Origin: Rugamonas rivuli
Lineage (GTDB): Bacteria > Pseudomonadota > Gammaproteobacteria > Burkholderiales > Burkholderiaceae_D
Length of the DNA stretch: 64,000 nucleotides
Assembly (NCBI RefSeq): GCF_009380165.1
Contig: NZ_WHUF01000006.1
Coordinates: 62,001 to 126,000 of the forward strand
Direction: 5' to 3'
The translations under genes were made by a program, and so were the position numbers. Under the pieces are notes generated by a model. That model was not told the origin of the DNA. It made no database searches and was given only the letters and a program-made list of their open reading frames with translations. Below are positions 44,115 to 52,776 of the stretch, piece after piece. The first letter of the stretch is position 1. Every line of letters begins with the position of its first letter.

Positions 44115-46181
44115 GTGAAACGTCATCTCGTAAGTGCATTGACCCTGAGCCTGATCGCAGGCCTGGCGGGCGCCGCCGACAGCACCACAAGTGCAGCTCC
44201 GGCCAGCGCCCAAGTAGCAAATGGCAAGCTGGTTTCCGGCATTGCGGTGGAATACATCGATCCAGCGGTACGCGCGCAGGACGACCTGTTCATCCACATG
44301 AACGGCAAATGGCTGGCCACGACCGAAATCCCGGCTGACAAAGCGAGCTGGGGCTCGTTTGCCAAGCTGCGCGACGACATCCAGCCGCAGCTGCGCGCCA
44401 TCATCGAAGGCGCCGCCGCCAACAAGGCCGGCGGCCCTGAAGCCCAGCGCATCGGCGACTTCTACAGCAGCTTCATGGACGAAGCCAAGCTGGAACAGCT
44501 GGGCCTGACCCCGCTGAACGCGGAACTGGCGAAGATCGCTGCCGTGTCGAACAAGAAGCAGCTGCCGGCGCTGATCTCGCACCTGAACAAGATCGGTGTG
44601 ACCGCGCCTTACGGCTACGGCATCCACCAGGACAACAAGGATTCGACCAAATATGTGGTCGATTTCGGCCAGGATGGTCTGGGTCTGCCTGACCGCGACT
44701 ACTACCTGAAAGCCGACGACCAGAAGATGGCCGACGCGCTGGCCAAGTATGAACTGCACATCGCCAAGATGCTGACCATGGCGGGCGACGCGCACGGCGC
44801 CCTCACCGCCCACGCCATCGTGGCGTTCGAAAAAGAGCTGGCCAAGATCCAGTGGACCAAGGTCGAACTGCGCGACCCGGTCAAGGCCTACAACAAGGTC
44901 GACATCGCCAAGCTGGGCAAGGTCGCGCCGGGCTACGACTGGAACGCCTACCTGGCCGACGCCGGCATCACCGGCAAGGTCAAGTACGTGATCGTCGGCC
45001 AGCCTAGCTACCTGAAGGGCATGACCGCGCTGCTGGCCAAGACCGATCTGGACACGCTGAAATCCTACTTCCGCTGGCATCTGCTGCGTTCGGGCGCACC
45101 TTACCTGAACAAAGCTTACGTCGATGAAAACTTCGCCTTCTACGGCACCGTGCTGAGCGGCGTTACCGAACAGCGTCCACGCTGGAAGCGCGGCGTATCC
45201 GTCACCGAAGGCGCGCTGGGCGAAGCCGTCGGCAAGATCTACGTCGAGCAAAACTTCCCGGCCGAGCGCAAGGCGCGCATGCAAACGCTGGTGAACAACC
45301 TGCTGGCTTCGTACAAGACCAGCATCGACCAGCTGGACTGGATGAGCCCAGTCACCAAGAAACAGGCGCAAGAGAAGCTGGCCAAGTTCACCACCAAGAT
45401 CGCGTACCCGAACCACTGGCGCGATTACTCCAAGCTGGTCGTTTCCAAGGACGACCTGGTTGGCAACGTGATCCGTTCGCGCGAGTTCGAGTACAACAAG
45501 GAACTGGCCAAGCTGGGCAAGCCGATCGACCGCGAAGAGTGGGGCATGACGCCGCAAACCGTCAACGCCTACTACAACCCGGAGATGAACGAGATCGTGT
45601 TCCCGGCATCGATCCTGCAGGCACCGTTCTTCAATGCTGACGCGGACGACGCGGTCAACTACGGCGCCATCGGCGGCGTGATCGGCCACGAAATCAGCCA
45701 CGGCTTCGACGACCAGGGCGCACAGTACGACGGCGACGGCAATCTGCGTGACTGGTGGACCGCTGCGGACCACAAGAACTTCGCGGCCAAGACCAAGATG
45801 CTGGTGGAGCAGTACAACCAGTTCAGCCCGCTGCCTGGCTACCACGTCAACGGCGAGCTGACCCTGGGCGAGAACATTGCCGACAACAGCGGCATCGCGA
45901 TTGCGTACAAGGCTTACAAGCTGTCGCTGGGCGGCAAGGAAGCCCCTGTCATCGACGGCCTGACCGGCGACCAGCGCTTCTACATGGGCTTTGCGCAGGT
46001 ATGGCGTTTGAAGATGCGCGAAGCGCAGCAGATCGTTCAGATCAAGACCGATCCGCACTCGCCAGGCCAGTTCCGCGCGAACGGCCCGATGCGCAACCAG
46101 CCAGGCTTCTACGACGCCTTCAACGTGAAGCCGGGCGACAAGATGTACCTGGAACCAAAAGACCGCGTGATCATGTGGTAA
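44115..46181 (+). CDS. M13-family metallopeptidase 3
   Basis: The third tandem copy. GTG 44115 is chosen as start: AAGAGG lies eight bases upstream and the signal peptide VKRHLVSALTLSLIAGLAGA aligns with copies 1 and 2. An in-frame GTG at 44079 adds twelve polar residues. The protein has 688 residues, with a longer Ala/Ser-rich stretch after the signal peptide (TTSAAPASAQ). Zinc motif H525-EISH-529, GFDDQGAQYDG and LGENIADNSG are present. It ends at a strong terminator (46198-46226). Substrates are unknown. Confidence 0.93.
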   Translation: MKRHLVSALTLSLIAGLAGAADSTTSAAPASAQVANGKLVSGIAVEYIDPAVRAQDDLFIHMNGKWLATTEIPADKASWGSFAKLRDDIQPQLRAIIEGAAANKAGGPEAQRIGDFYSSFMDEAKLEQLGLTPLNAELAKIAAVSNKKQLPALISHLNKIGVTAPYGYGIHQDNKDSTKYVVDFGQDGLGLPDRDYYLKADDQKMADALAKYELHIAKMLTMAGDAHGALTAHAIVAFEKELAKIQWTKVELRDPVKAYNKVDIAKLGKVAPGYDWNAYLADAGITGKVKYVIVGQPSYLKGMTALLAKTDLDTLKSYFRWHLLRSGAPYLNKAYVDENFAFYGTVLSGVTEQRPRWKRGVSVTEGALGEAVGKIYVEQNFPAERKARMQTLVNNLLASYKTSIDQLDWMSPVTKKQAQEKLAKFTTKIAYPNHWRDYSKLVVSKDDLVGNVIRSREFEYNKELAKLGKPIDREEWGMTPQTVNAYYNPEMNEIVFPASILQAPFFNADADDAVNYGAIGGVIGHEISHGFDDQGAQYDGDGNLRDWWTAADHKNFAAKTKMLVEQYNQFSPLPGYHVNGELTLGENIADNSGIAIAYKAYKLSLGGKEAPVIDGLTGDQRFYMGFAQVWRLKMREAQQIVQIKTDPHSPGQFRANGPMRNQPGFYDAFNVKPGDKMYLEPKDRVIMW

Positions 46182-46197
46182 TCACCACATAGCGCAA

Positions 46198-46226
46198 GAA
46201 AGGGCCGCAGCGATGCGGCCCTTTTT
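46198..46226 (+). terminator. Intrinsic terminator after M13 peptidase 3
   Basis: The 8-bp stem AGGGCCGC/GCGGCCCT (46201-46208 with 46215-46222) has a 6-base loop and a T-run. It starts 16 bases after the M13 stop. Confidence 0.88.
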
Positions 46227-46275
46227 CATTTCAGAGTAAACTACGGACTTCGATTTATAAGAAACCGGTACCCTC

Positions 46276-46833
46276 ATGCGCTTGCGTTATTCCGCACTCA
46301 TTGTTTTGCCCCTGCTGCTGGCCGCTTGCGGCGATTCGTTCAAGCCTGTCGATGTCTACATGGCCAAGACGCCGGAGTGCTCCGCCTGGCAGGAGGGCTC
46401 GCGCTATGAGCTGCCGCGCGGGATCAGCGTGTCGACCACGCCGCCCGTAACGCTGCCGGATGGCGGCGCCGAGTTCACCTTTGTCTACCTGGTGCCGCGC
46501 GGCGAGCGCGCCATGTTCCTGTCCCGCGAATACCACGTCACCGCGCCCAAGGGAGCGGTGCTGGCCAAGGCCGAACTGGTCAGCTTCTACCAGCGCGCGA
46601 CCAACTCACGGCCGGAAATCGTCGACGTGATCCCCAAGGTGCCGGACATGCTGGTCGCCGGCGCCACCAGCGACGATACGATCTGGCGCGTGCGCCTGCG
46701 CGTGAAGGAAAAACTGCCCGAGCGTTTCGACGTCGTGCCGCCCGCCTTCGAGATCGCGCTGACCAAGTACCCGATGCGTACCTTCACCTACCGCTACTTC
46801 GTCGACCGCAAGGCCTTCGGCCTGTGCAGCTGA
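46276..46833 (+). CDS. Lipoprotein of unknown function
   Basis: A 185-residue protein with a lipoprotein signal (lipobox LLAAC, acylated Cys at 18, followed by Gly-Asp). The mature part is a mixed beta protein with FVYLVPRGERAMFLSREYHVTAPKG and VRLRVKEKLPERFDVVP. It is not recognised. It lies between the M13 array terminator and the sigma-54 promoter of the ABC operon, so it is probably its own unit. Confidence 0.7.
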   Translation: MRLRYSALIVLPLLLAACGDSFKPVDVYMAKTPECSAWQEGSRYELPRGISVSTTPPVTLPDGGAEFTFVYLVPRGERAMFLSREYHVTAPKGAVLAKAELVSFYQRATNSRPEIVDVIPKVPDMLVAGATSDDTIWRVRLRVKEKLPERFDVVPPAFEIALTKYPMRTFTYRYFVDRKAFGLCS

Positions 46834-46838
46834 GCCTG

Positions 46839-46850
46839 GCGGATTTCCGC
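46839..46850. promoter_or_regulatory. Upstream activator dyad 1 (candidate DctD-type site)
   Basis: A perfect 12-bp dyad GCGGATTTCCGC. It is nearly identical to the core of the second dyad 32 bases downstream, about three helical turns. It lies about 130 bases before the predicted sigma-54 transcript start. Confidence 0.55.
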
Positions 46851-46863
46851 ATAAGCAGTATCC

Positions 46864-46889
46864 GGTTCATGCGGTTTTCCGCCTGAACC
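46864..46889. promoter_or_regulatory. Upstream activator dyad 2 (candidate DctD-type site)
   Basis: A 26-bp inverted repeat: GGTTCATGCGG and CCGCCTGAACC around TTTT, with 10 of 11 positions paired. Its centre contains GCGGTTTTCCGC (46871-46882), matching dyad 1 at 11 of 12 bases. It is centred about 97 bases upstream of the predicted start, a usual distance for NtrC-family activators. Confidence 0.6.
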
Positions 46890-46945
46890 GCGTTCCACTT
46901 TCCGCGCACCCCCTTACAAATCAAGGACTTGAACCGCAGCCCGTG

Positions 46946-46963
46946 CTTGGCACGGAAGCTGCA
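46946..46963 (+). promoter_or_regulatory. Sigma-54 (RpoN) promoter of the ABC transporter operon
   Basis: The sequence TTGGCACG-GAAG-CTGCA matches the consensus YTGGCACG-N4-TTGCW with one mismatch. The invariant GG (46949-46950) and GC (46961-46962) have the required 10-base spacing. It lies about 38 bases before the ATG of the binding-protein gene, and the operon encodes its own sigma-54 activator. Confidence 0.85.
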
Positions 46964-47000
46964 ATGCCTCCCGGTAACTACAACCGCAAAGGAGACACGC

Positions 47001-47969
47001 ATGTCCAAGTTCCGTCTGTTATCGCTGGCCCTCGCGCTGGCCGCCGCGTCCGGTGCGCAAGCGCAGGAAGTGGTCCGCCTCGGCAACCTCAAGTTCGCCC
47101 ATTACGGCGCCGTCTCGTACATCAAGGAAATCGCGCCCAAGTGCGGCATCAAGGTGGAGGAGCACGTCTTCGCCAAAGGCCCGGACGTGATGCAGGCCAT
47201 CCTGGCCGGCGAGCTCGACGTCGGCGCCACCGCTTCCGAGGCCGCCATCTCCGGCCGCGCCAACGGTGCGCCGATCTACGTGGTGGCCGGCTTCGCCAAG
47301 GGCGGCGCGCGCCTGGTCGCCCGTCCCGACAGCAACATCAAGGCCATCAAGGATTTGAAGGGCAAGCGCGTCGGCGTCACGCGCGGCGGCATCCACGAGG
47401 TGCTGCTGATCGCCGAACTGGCCCAGGCCGGCCTGACCGCGTCCGACCAGCCCGGCAAGGATGTGCAACTGGTGTTCCTGGCGTTCGCCGACCTCAACCA
47501 GGCGCTGATGGGCAAGAACCTCGACGCCATCATGCAGAGCGAACCGCAGTCGTCGCAAGCCATCAACAAAGGCTACGGCGTGGAAGTGATGAAGCCCTAC
47601 GACACGCCGATCGGCGCACCGGTGCGCACCATGGTGATGAGCGAGAAGTTCTACAAGGAACACCGCGCCACCGCCGCCAAGTTCATGAACTGCTTCGTGC
47701 AGGCCACCAAGCTGTTCATCGACAACAAGCCGGTCGCCGAGAAATACGTGCGCGAAGTGATCTTCAAGAACCAGATCACCAAGGACGATTTCGACGACGC
47801 CATCAGCAACTCGCCGTACAGCTACGACATCAGCCCCGAGCACATCCAGATTACTACCGACGTGATGGCAAAGCACGGCACCGGCAAGATGCGCGCCGCG
47901 CCGGTGGCCAAGGACTGGGTCAAGACCGACCTGCTGGAAGCGGCCAAGAAAAGCCTCAGCATTCAATAA
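47001..47969 (+). CDS. ABC transporter substrate-binding protein (SsuA/TauA/NMT1-like)
   Basis: A 322-residue periplasmic protein with a signal peptide (cleaved after AQA, about 21) and start ATG 47001 behind AAAGGAG. The family fold is shown by VVRLGNLKFAHYGAVSYIKEI, GPDVMQAILAGELDVGATASEAAISG, KDLKGKRVGVTRGGIHEVLL and QSEPQSSQAI. These proteins bind sulfonates, nitrate, taurine or pyrimidine precursors; the ligand here cannot be told. It is the first gene of a five-gene unit with permease, ATPase, sensor kinase and sigma-54 regulator. Confidence 0.88.
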   Translation: MSKFRLLSLALALAAASGAQAQEVVRLGNLKFAHYGAVSYIKEIAPKCGIKVEEHVFAKGPDVMQAILAGELDVGATASEAAISGRANGAPIYVVAGFAKGGARLVARPDSNIKAIKDLKGKRVGVTRGGIHEVLLIAELAQAGLTASDQPGKDVQLVFLAFADLNQALMGKNLDAIMQSEPQSSQAINKGYGVEVMKPYDTPIGAPVRTMVMSEKFYKEHRATAAKFMNCFVQATKLFIDNKPVAEKYVREVIFKNQITKDDFDDAISNSPYSYDISPEHIQITTDVMAKHGTGKMRAAPVAKDWVKTDLLEAAKKSLSIQ

Positions 47970-47981
47970 CGGAGACACACC

Positions 47982-48803
47982 ATGAGCAAGCAAGACTGGC
48001 GGCAAGCCGCCTCGGGCGCGGTTGTGCCCATTGTTATCATCGCCTTCTGGCAAGCCAGCGCCATGCTGGGCTGGATCAATCCGCAAGTGCTGCCATCGCC
48101 GTTCGCGGTGGTGCACAAGTGGATCGAATACCTGCTGCCGCTGACCGCCTACGATCCGGCCGCGCAATCGTGGCTGAGCTGGGCGCTGTCCGGCGAGCTG
48201 CTGGGCGACACCTTCAGCAGCATGTACCGCGTGGTGGTCGGCTTCGCCATCGGCGCCGGTCTGGCCTTGCCGCTGGGCCTGCTGATGGGATCGAGCCAGC
48301 GCATGTACGCCTGGTTCAATCCGCTGATGCAGGTGCTGCGGCCGATTCCGCCTATCGCCTACATTCCGCTGGCCATACTGTGGTTCGGTCTGGGCAATGC
48401 GCCGGCCGTGTTCCTGATCGCGCTGGGGGCGTTCTTCCCGGTGCTGGTCAACACCATCGCCGGCGTGCGCCAGGTGGACGGCATCTACATCCGCGCCGCC
48501 CGCAACCTCGGCGTCAGCCAGCGCACCATGTTTGTCCGCGTGATGCTGCCGGCCGCCGTGCCCTACATCCTGTCCGGCGTGCGGATCGGCATCGGCACCG
48601 CCTTCATCGTGGTCATCGTCTCGGAGATGATCGCCGTGAACAACGGCCTCGGCTTCCGCATCCTCGAAGCGCGCGAATACTTCTGGTCCGACAAAATCAT
48701 CGCCGGCATGATCAGCATCGGCCTGCTGGGCCTGGTCATCGACGTCGGCATGAACAAACTGAACAATCATTTGCTGCGCTGGCACCGCGGCCTGGAGAAT
48801 TAA
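47982..48803 (+). CDS. ABC transporter permease (SsuC/TauC-like)
   Basis: A 273-residue inner-membrane protein with about six helices and the cytoplasmic EAA loop (RAARNLGVSQRTMFVRVMLPAAVPYI, about 180-205) that docks the ATPase. It carries MYRVVVGFAIGAGLALPLGLLMG and RPIPPIAYIPLAILWFGLG, typical of the nitrate/sulfonate/taurine permease family. It is 12 bases after the binding-protein gene and one base before the ATPase gene. Confidence 0.92.
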   Translation: MSKQDWRQAASGAVVPIVIIAFWQASAMLGWINPQVLPSPFAVVHKWIEYLLPLTAYDPAAQSWLSWALSGELLGDTFSSMYRVVVGFAIGAGLALPLGLLMGSSQRMYAWFNPLMQVLRPIPPIAYIPLAILWFGLGNAPAVFLIALGAFFPVLVNTIAGVRQVDGIYIRAARNLGVSQRTMFVRVMLPAAVPYILSGVRIGIGTAFIVVIVSEMIAVNNGLGFRILEAREYFWSDKIIAGMISIGLLGLVIDVGMNKLNNHLLRWHRGLEN

Positions 48804-48804
48804 G

Positions 48805-49596
48805 ATGACCCATATCGAAGTCAAAGCCGTCAACAAGGTCTTCAAGACCGACAGCCGCGAAGTGATCGCCCTCAAGGACATCAACCTCGACATCCCGCAA
48901 GGCCAGTTCGTCTGCCTGCTCGGGCCATCGGGCTGCGGCAAGTCCACGCTGCTGAACGCGATCGCCGGCTTCTCGCTGCCATCGTCCGGCACCATCACCG
49001 CCGACAGCAAGCTCGTCACCGGCCCCGGCCCGGAACGCGGCATGGTGTTCCAGGAGTACGCGTTGTTCCCCTGGATGACGGTGGAAAAGAACATCGCCTT
49101 CGGCCTGGAAATCAAAGGCATGCCGCAGGCCGAGATCGCGGCCAAGGTCGACCAGCTGCTGGGCATGCTGTCGCTGAGCGACTTCAAGCACCGCTTCCCG
49201 AAAGACCTGTCCGGCGGCATGCGCCAGCGGGTTGCCATCGCCCGCGTGCTGGCGCTCGACTCGCCGATCATGCTGATGGACGAACCCTTCGGCGCGCTAG
49301 ACGCGCTGACCCGCCGCAACCTGCAAGATGAATTGCTGCGCATCTGGGCCGAGCTGAAGAAGACCATCATCTTCGTCACCCACAGCATCGAGGAAGCGAT
49401 CTACCTGGCCGACCGCATCGTCGTCATGACCTACCGTCCCGGCACCGTCAAGCGCGACTTGATGGTGGACTTGCCGCGCCTGCGCGACCCGTCCGCCGCC
49501 GAGTTCAACGCCCTCAAGCGCGAGCTGGGCCAGCTGGTGATGGAAGAGCAGCAGCGCCATCACAACGACGAGATGCGCATGGCGGCGGTGGACTGA
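48805..49596 (+). CDS. ABC transporter ATP-binding protein (SsuB/TauB-like)
   Basis: A 263-residue ATPase: Walker A GPSGCGKST (40-48), Q-loop VFQEYALFPW (81-90), signature LSGGMRQR (135-142), Walker B IMLMDEPFG with D159/E160, and a switch His in VTHSIEEA. It energises the importer. The stop of the permease and its ATG are adjacent. No extra regulatory domain is seen. Confidence 0.95.
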   Translation: MTHIEVKAVNKVFKTDSREVIALKDINLDIPQGQFVCLLGPSGCGKSTLLNAIAGFSLPSSGTITADSKLVTGPGPERGMVFQEYALFPWMTVEKNIAFGLEIKGMPQAEIAAKVDQLLGMLSLSDFKHRFPKDLSGGMRQRVAIARVLALDSPIMLMDEPFGALDALTRRNLQDELLRIWAELKKTIIFVTHSIEEAIYLADRIVVMTYRPGTVKRDLMVDLPRLRDPSAAEFNALKRELGQLVMEEQQRHHNDEMRMAAVD

Positions 49597-49618
49597 GCAG
49601 GTGCAGTAGAATCTGCGT

Positions 49619-51391
49619 ATGCGCGCCCAAAAAAACCTGCTGCTGTTTGTCTTCACGTTCGCATGCGCGTTGGGCGTGATCGCCGGCTCCTACCTGGCCG
49701 GCACCTGGCGCGCGCGCGAAGAGCTACGGCAGCAGGGCCAGCGCCAACTGCAACTGATGGCGCCGGACCTGCAGACGCTGCTGCAAAAATATGAAACCCT
49801 GCCTTTCGTGCTGGGCTTCCAGCCCGACCTGATCGAAGCGCTGGCGCATCCGTCCGATGCGCCGGCGATCACCCGCCTCAACAGCACGCTGCAAACCATC
49901 CAGCAGCAGGCCAAGGTGGGCGCCATCTACGTGATGGACCGCGACGGCCTGACCATAGGCGCCAGCAACTGGGACCAGCCGTTGGGCTTCGTCGGCAAGA
50001 ACTTTTCCTACCGGCCTTACTTCGACGCCGCGCTGCACGGCAGGGCGGGGCGCTTCTACGGCATCGGCACCAGCACCAGCGAGGCTGGTTACTTCATCGC
50101 TCAGCCGGTGTATCGCAACGGCACGGCGGGCGGGCCGGTCGCCGGCGTGGTCGCGGTGAAGATCAGCCTGGCCGATTTCGAACGTACCTGGCGCAGCAGC
50201 GACGACACCATCGCGCTGGCCGACAGCAGTGGCGTGATCTTCCTCAGCAACCGCCCGGACTGGATCTACCGCAGCCTGCACGCGCTGGACGCGGCCACCG
50301 AACGCCAACTGGCGCACACCCAGCAATACACGGGGCAGAAGATCACGCCGCTGAGCGGACATGCCGACCTGTTCGTCACGCAATCGGTGGGCCAGCTGGG
50401 CTGGCAGCTGATGCTGTTCCCCGGGCAGTCGCGCGTGCTGCGCGCCGGCGTGCAATGGGCCGCCGCCGCCATGCTGCTGCTGGCCTGCGCCGCCGTATCG
50501 AGCTGGGCGCTGCACCAGCGCCGCCGTCGCCTGGAGGAACGCATGGCCTCGGCCGCCGCGCTGCGGCAGGCGGCCGCCGAGCTGGACGACAAGATCGTCG
50601 AACGCACGCAGCAGCTGCGCACCACCAACCAGCATCTGGAGAGCAAGTACGCCAAGCTGCAGGAAACCGAACACCTGCTGCGCTCCACGCAGAACGAGCT
50701 GGTCCAGGCGGGCAAGCTGGCGATGCTGGGACAGATGGCGGCAGGCATCACCCATGAACTGAACCAGCCGCTGGCCGCAATCCGCGCCTTCGCCGACAAT
50801 GCCCGCGTGTTCCTGGAGCGCGGGCAGGGCGAGCAGGTCGCGGGCAACCTCGGCCATATCAGCGAGGCCAGCGCGCGCATGGGCGCCATCATCGGCCAGC
50901 TGAAGGGCTTTGCGCGCAAGGATGAAACGGTGGCCACGGTCGACCTGGCGGCGTCGGTGCGGGCTTCGGCGTTTTTGCTGGAGAGCGAATTCCGCCGCCA
51001 CGCCGTCGCGCTAGAGATCGCCGCGTCCGACGGCATCAGGGTGACGGGCGACAGCGTGCGCATCGAACAGGTGCTGATCAACCTGCTACGCAACGCGCTC
51101 GACGCTGTGGAGACGGCCGAACGGCGCGTGGTCGTCATCGGCCTGGAGCGTGATGGCGCTTGCGCGCTGGTCAGCATCAGCGACAGTGGCGAAGGCATAC
51201 CGGAGCAGGTGGTGGCGCATCTGTTCGAACCGTTCTTCACCACCAAGCCGTCCGGCAAGGGATTGGGACTGGGGCTGGCGATCTCGTCGTCCATCGTGCA
51301 GGCCATGAACGGCCAATTGACGGCACACAATCAAGTCGGCGGCGGCGCGCGCTTCGAGCTGCGCCTGCCGCTGCAAACCGAGGGAGTATGA
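49619..51391 (+). CDS. DctB-type sensor histidine kinase
   Basis: A 590-residue membrane kinase. TM1 lies near 6-28 and TM2 near 278-296, enclosing a periplasmic double-Cache sensor (QAKVGAIYVMDRDGLTIGASNWDQ, SYRPYFDAALHGRAGRFYGIGTSTSEAGYFIAQPV) as in C4-dicarboxylate sensor DctB. A coiled coil (about 315-355) leads to the H-box MAAGITHELNQPLAAI (H379). The ATPase domain follows with NLLRNALDAVE, ISDSGEGIPE and GKGLGLGLAIS. It would phosphorylate the adjacent regulator. The ligand could be a carboxylate or the ABC substrate. Confidence 0.92.
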   Translation: MRAQKNLLLFVFTFACALGVIAGSYLAGTWRAREELRQQGQRQLQLMAPDLQTLLQKYETLPFVLGFQPDLIEALAHPSDAPAITRLNSTLQTIQQQAKVGAIYVMDRDGLTIGASNWDQPLGFVGKNFSYRPYFDAALHGRAGRFYGIGTSTSEAGYFIAQPVYRNGTAGGPVAGVVAVKISLADFERTWRSSDDTIALADSSGVIFLSNRPDWIYRSLHALDAATERQLAHTQQYTGQKITPLSGHADLFVTQSVGQLGWQLMLFPGQSRVLRAGVQWAAAAMLLLACAAVSSWALHQRRRRLEERMASAAALRQAAAELDDKIVERTQQLRTTNQHLESKYAKLQETEHLLRSTQNELVQAGKLAMLGQMAAGITHELNQPLAAIRAFADNARVFLERGQGEQVAGNLGHISEASARMGAIIGQLKGFARKDETVATVDLAASVRASAFLLESEFRRHAVALEIAASDGIRVTGDSVRIEQVLINLLRNALDAVETAERRVVVIGLERDGACALVSISDSGEGIPEQVVAHLFEPFFTTKPSGKGLGLGLAISSSIVQAMNGQLTAHNQVGGGARFELRLPLQTEGV

Positions 51392-51392
51392 C

Positions 51393-52721
51393 GTGCAGGC
51401 TATTTTGATCGAAGACGAAGCCGCGCTGCGCCTGGCCACCAGCCAGACGCTGGAACTTGGCGGCTTCAGCGTGCAGGCCTGCGCCAGCGCCGAGGAAGCG
51501 CAGGCGCTGCTGCGCGCCGACTATCCCGGCGTGATCGTCACCGACGTGCGGCTGCCTGGCCGCTCCGGCCTGGAGCTGCTGGCGCAGGCTGCCGCGATGG
51601 ATGCGGAGTTGCCGGTGATCGTAGTCACCGGCCACGGCGATGTCGAGATGGCGGTGGCCGCGATGCGCAGCGGCGCCTACGACTTCATCGAAAAACCGTT
51701 CGCCGCCGAGCGTCTGCTGGACGCAGTGAAGCGAGCCCAGGAGCGCCGCCGGCTGGTGCTGGAAAACCGCCAACTGCGCACCGCCCGCGCCCAGCATCCC
51801 GACGTGCCGGACCTGGTCGGACGCTCGGCCGCCATCGAGCAGTTGAAAATCCTGATACGCAACATCGCCCCGGCCGGCGTGGACGTGCTGATCAACGGCC
51901 AGACCGGCACCGGCAAGGAAGTGGCCGCGCGCCTGCTGCACGCGGCCAGCGGCCGCAAGGGCAACTTCGTCGCCATCAACTGCGGCGCGCTGCCGGAGTC
52001 GGTGTTTGAAAGCGAAATCTTCGGCCACGAGGCGGGCGCCTTCACCGGCGCGCAGAAGCGCCGCATCGGCAAGCTGGAGTACGCGCAGGGCGGCACCGTC
52101 TTTCTCGACGAGATCGAAAGCATGCCGATGGCCTTGCAGGTCAAATTGCTGCGCGTGCTGCAGGAGCGGCGAGTGGAAAGATTGGGCGCCAATGAGACGG
52201 TCGCGCTCGATTGCACAGTGGTCGCCGCGACCAAACTTGATCTATTACAGTTAAGCGTGCAGGGCCAGTTCCGCGAAGACCTGTACTACCGCCTCAGCGT
52301 GGTCAGCATAGCCCTGCCGCGCCTGCGCGACCGTCGCGACGACATCCCGCTGCTGCTGGTCCACTTCGCCGCCGACGCGGCGGCCCGCTACCACCGTCCG
52401 CTGCCGGCGTGGAGCGCGCAGCAGATGGCGCAATGGCAGGCGGCGGACTGGCCGGGCAATGTGCGCGAACTGCGCAACTTCGCCGAGCGGCTGGTGCTGG
52501 GCATCGCTGCCGCGCCGGTCGTGCCGGTGTCGGCGCCGGCGCTTGATGGCGGGGTGCTGTCGCTGCCGCAGCAGGTCGACCATCACGAGCGCGAGCTGAT
52601 CGTGCAGGCGCTGTCCGCCGTCGACGGCAACGTCGCGCTGGCGGCCGACAACCTGATGGTGCCGCGCAAAACCCTCTACGACAAGCTGAAGAAATACCAG
52701 ATCGCCGCCGGCCGCAAATAG
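51393..52721 (+). CDS. DctD-type sigma-54-dependent response regulator
   Basis: A 442-residue NtrC-family activator starting at GTG 51393 behind GGGAG. Receiver: E7-D8 pocket, phosphoacceptor D51 and K about 102 (FIEKPF). AAA+ domain: Walker A GQTGTGKE, the sigma-54-contacting GAFTGA loop (215-220), and LDEIESMP. The C-terminal Fis-type helix-turn-helix is ALAADNLMVPRKTLYDKLKKY. It follows the kinase gene by one base. With the sigma-54 promoter and paired dyads before the ABC genes, autoregulation of the whole unit is likely. Confidence 0.94.
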   Translation: MQAILIEDEAALRLATSQTLELGGFSVQACASAEEAQALLRADYPGVIVTDVRLPGRSGLELLAQAAAMDAELPVIVVTGHGDVEMAVAAMRSGAYDFIEKPFAAERLLDAVKRAQERRRLVLENRQLRTARAQHPDVPDLVGRSAAIEQLKILIRNIAPAGVDVLINGQTGTGKEVAARLLHAASGRKGNFVAINCGALPESVFESEIFGHEAGAFTGAQKRRIGKLEYAQGGTVFLDEIESMPMALQVKLLRVLQERRVERLGANETVALDCTVVAATKLDLLQLSVQGQFREDLYYRLSVVSIALPRLRDRRDDIPLLLVHFAADAAARYHRPLPAWSAQQMAQWQAADWPGNVRELRNFAERLVLGIAAAPVVPVSAPALDGGVLSLPQQVDHHERELIVQALSAVDGNVALAADNLMVPRKTLYDKLKKYQIAAGRK

Positions 52722-52730
52722 TCCGGGCGT

Positions 52731-52760
52731 AAAAAAACCGGCCGCTGGGGGCCGGTTTTT
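52731..52760. terminator. Bidirectional terminator between regulator and cytochrome genes
   Basis: A CCGGCC/GGCCGG stem with a 6-base loop is flanked by seven A residues on the left and five T residues on the right, ten bases after the regulator stop and 17 before the convergent cytochrome stop. Confidence 0.88.
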
Positions 52761-52776
52761 CTGGAGAGGCGGATGC

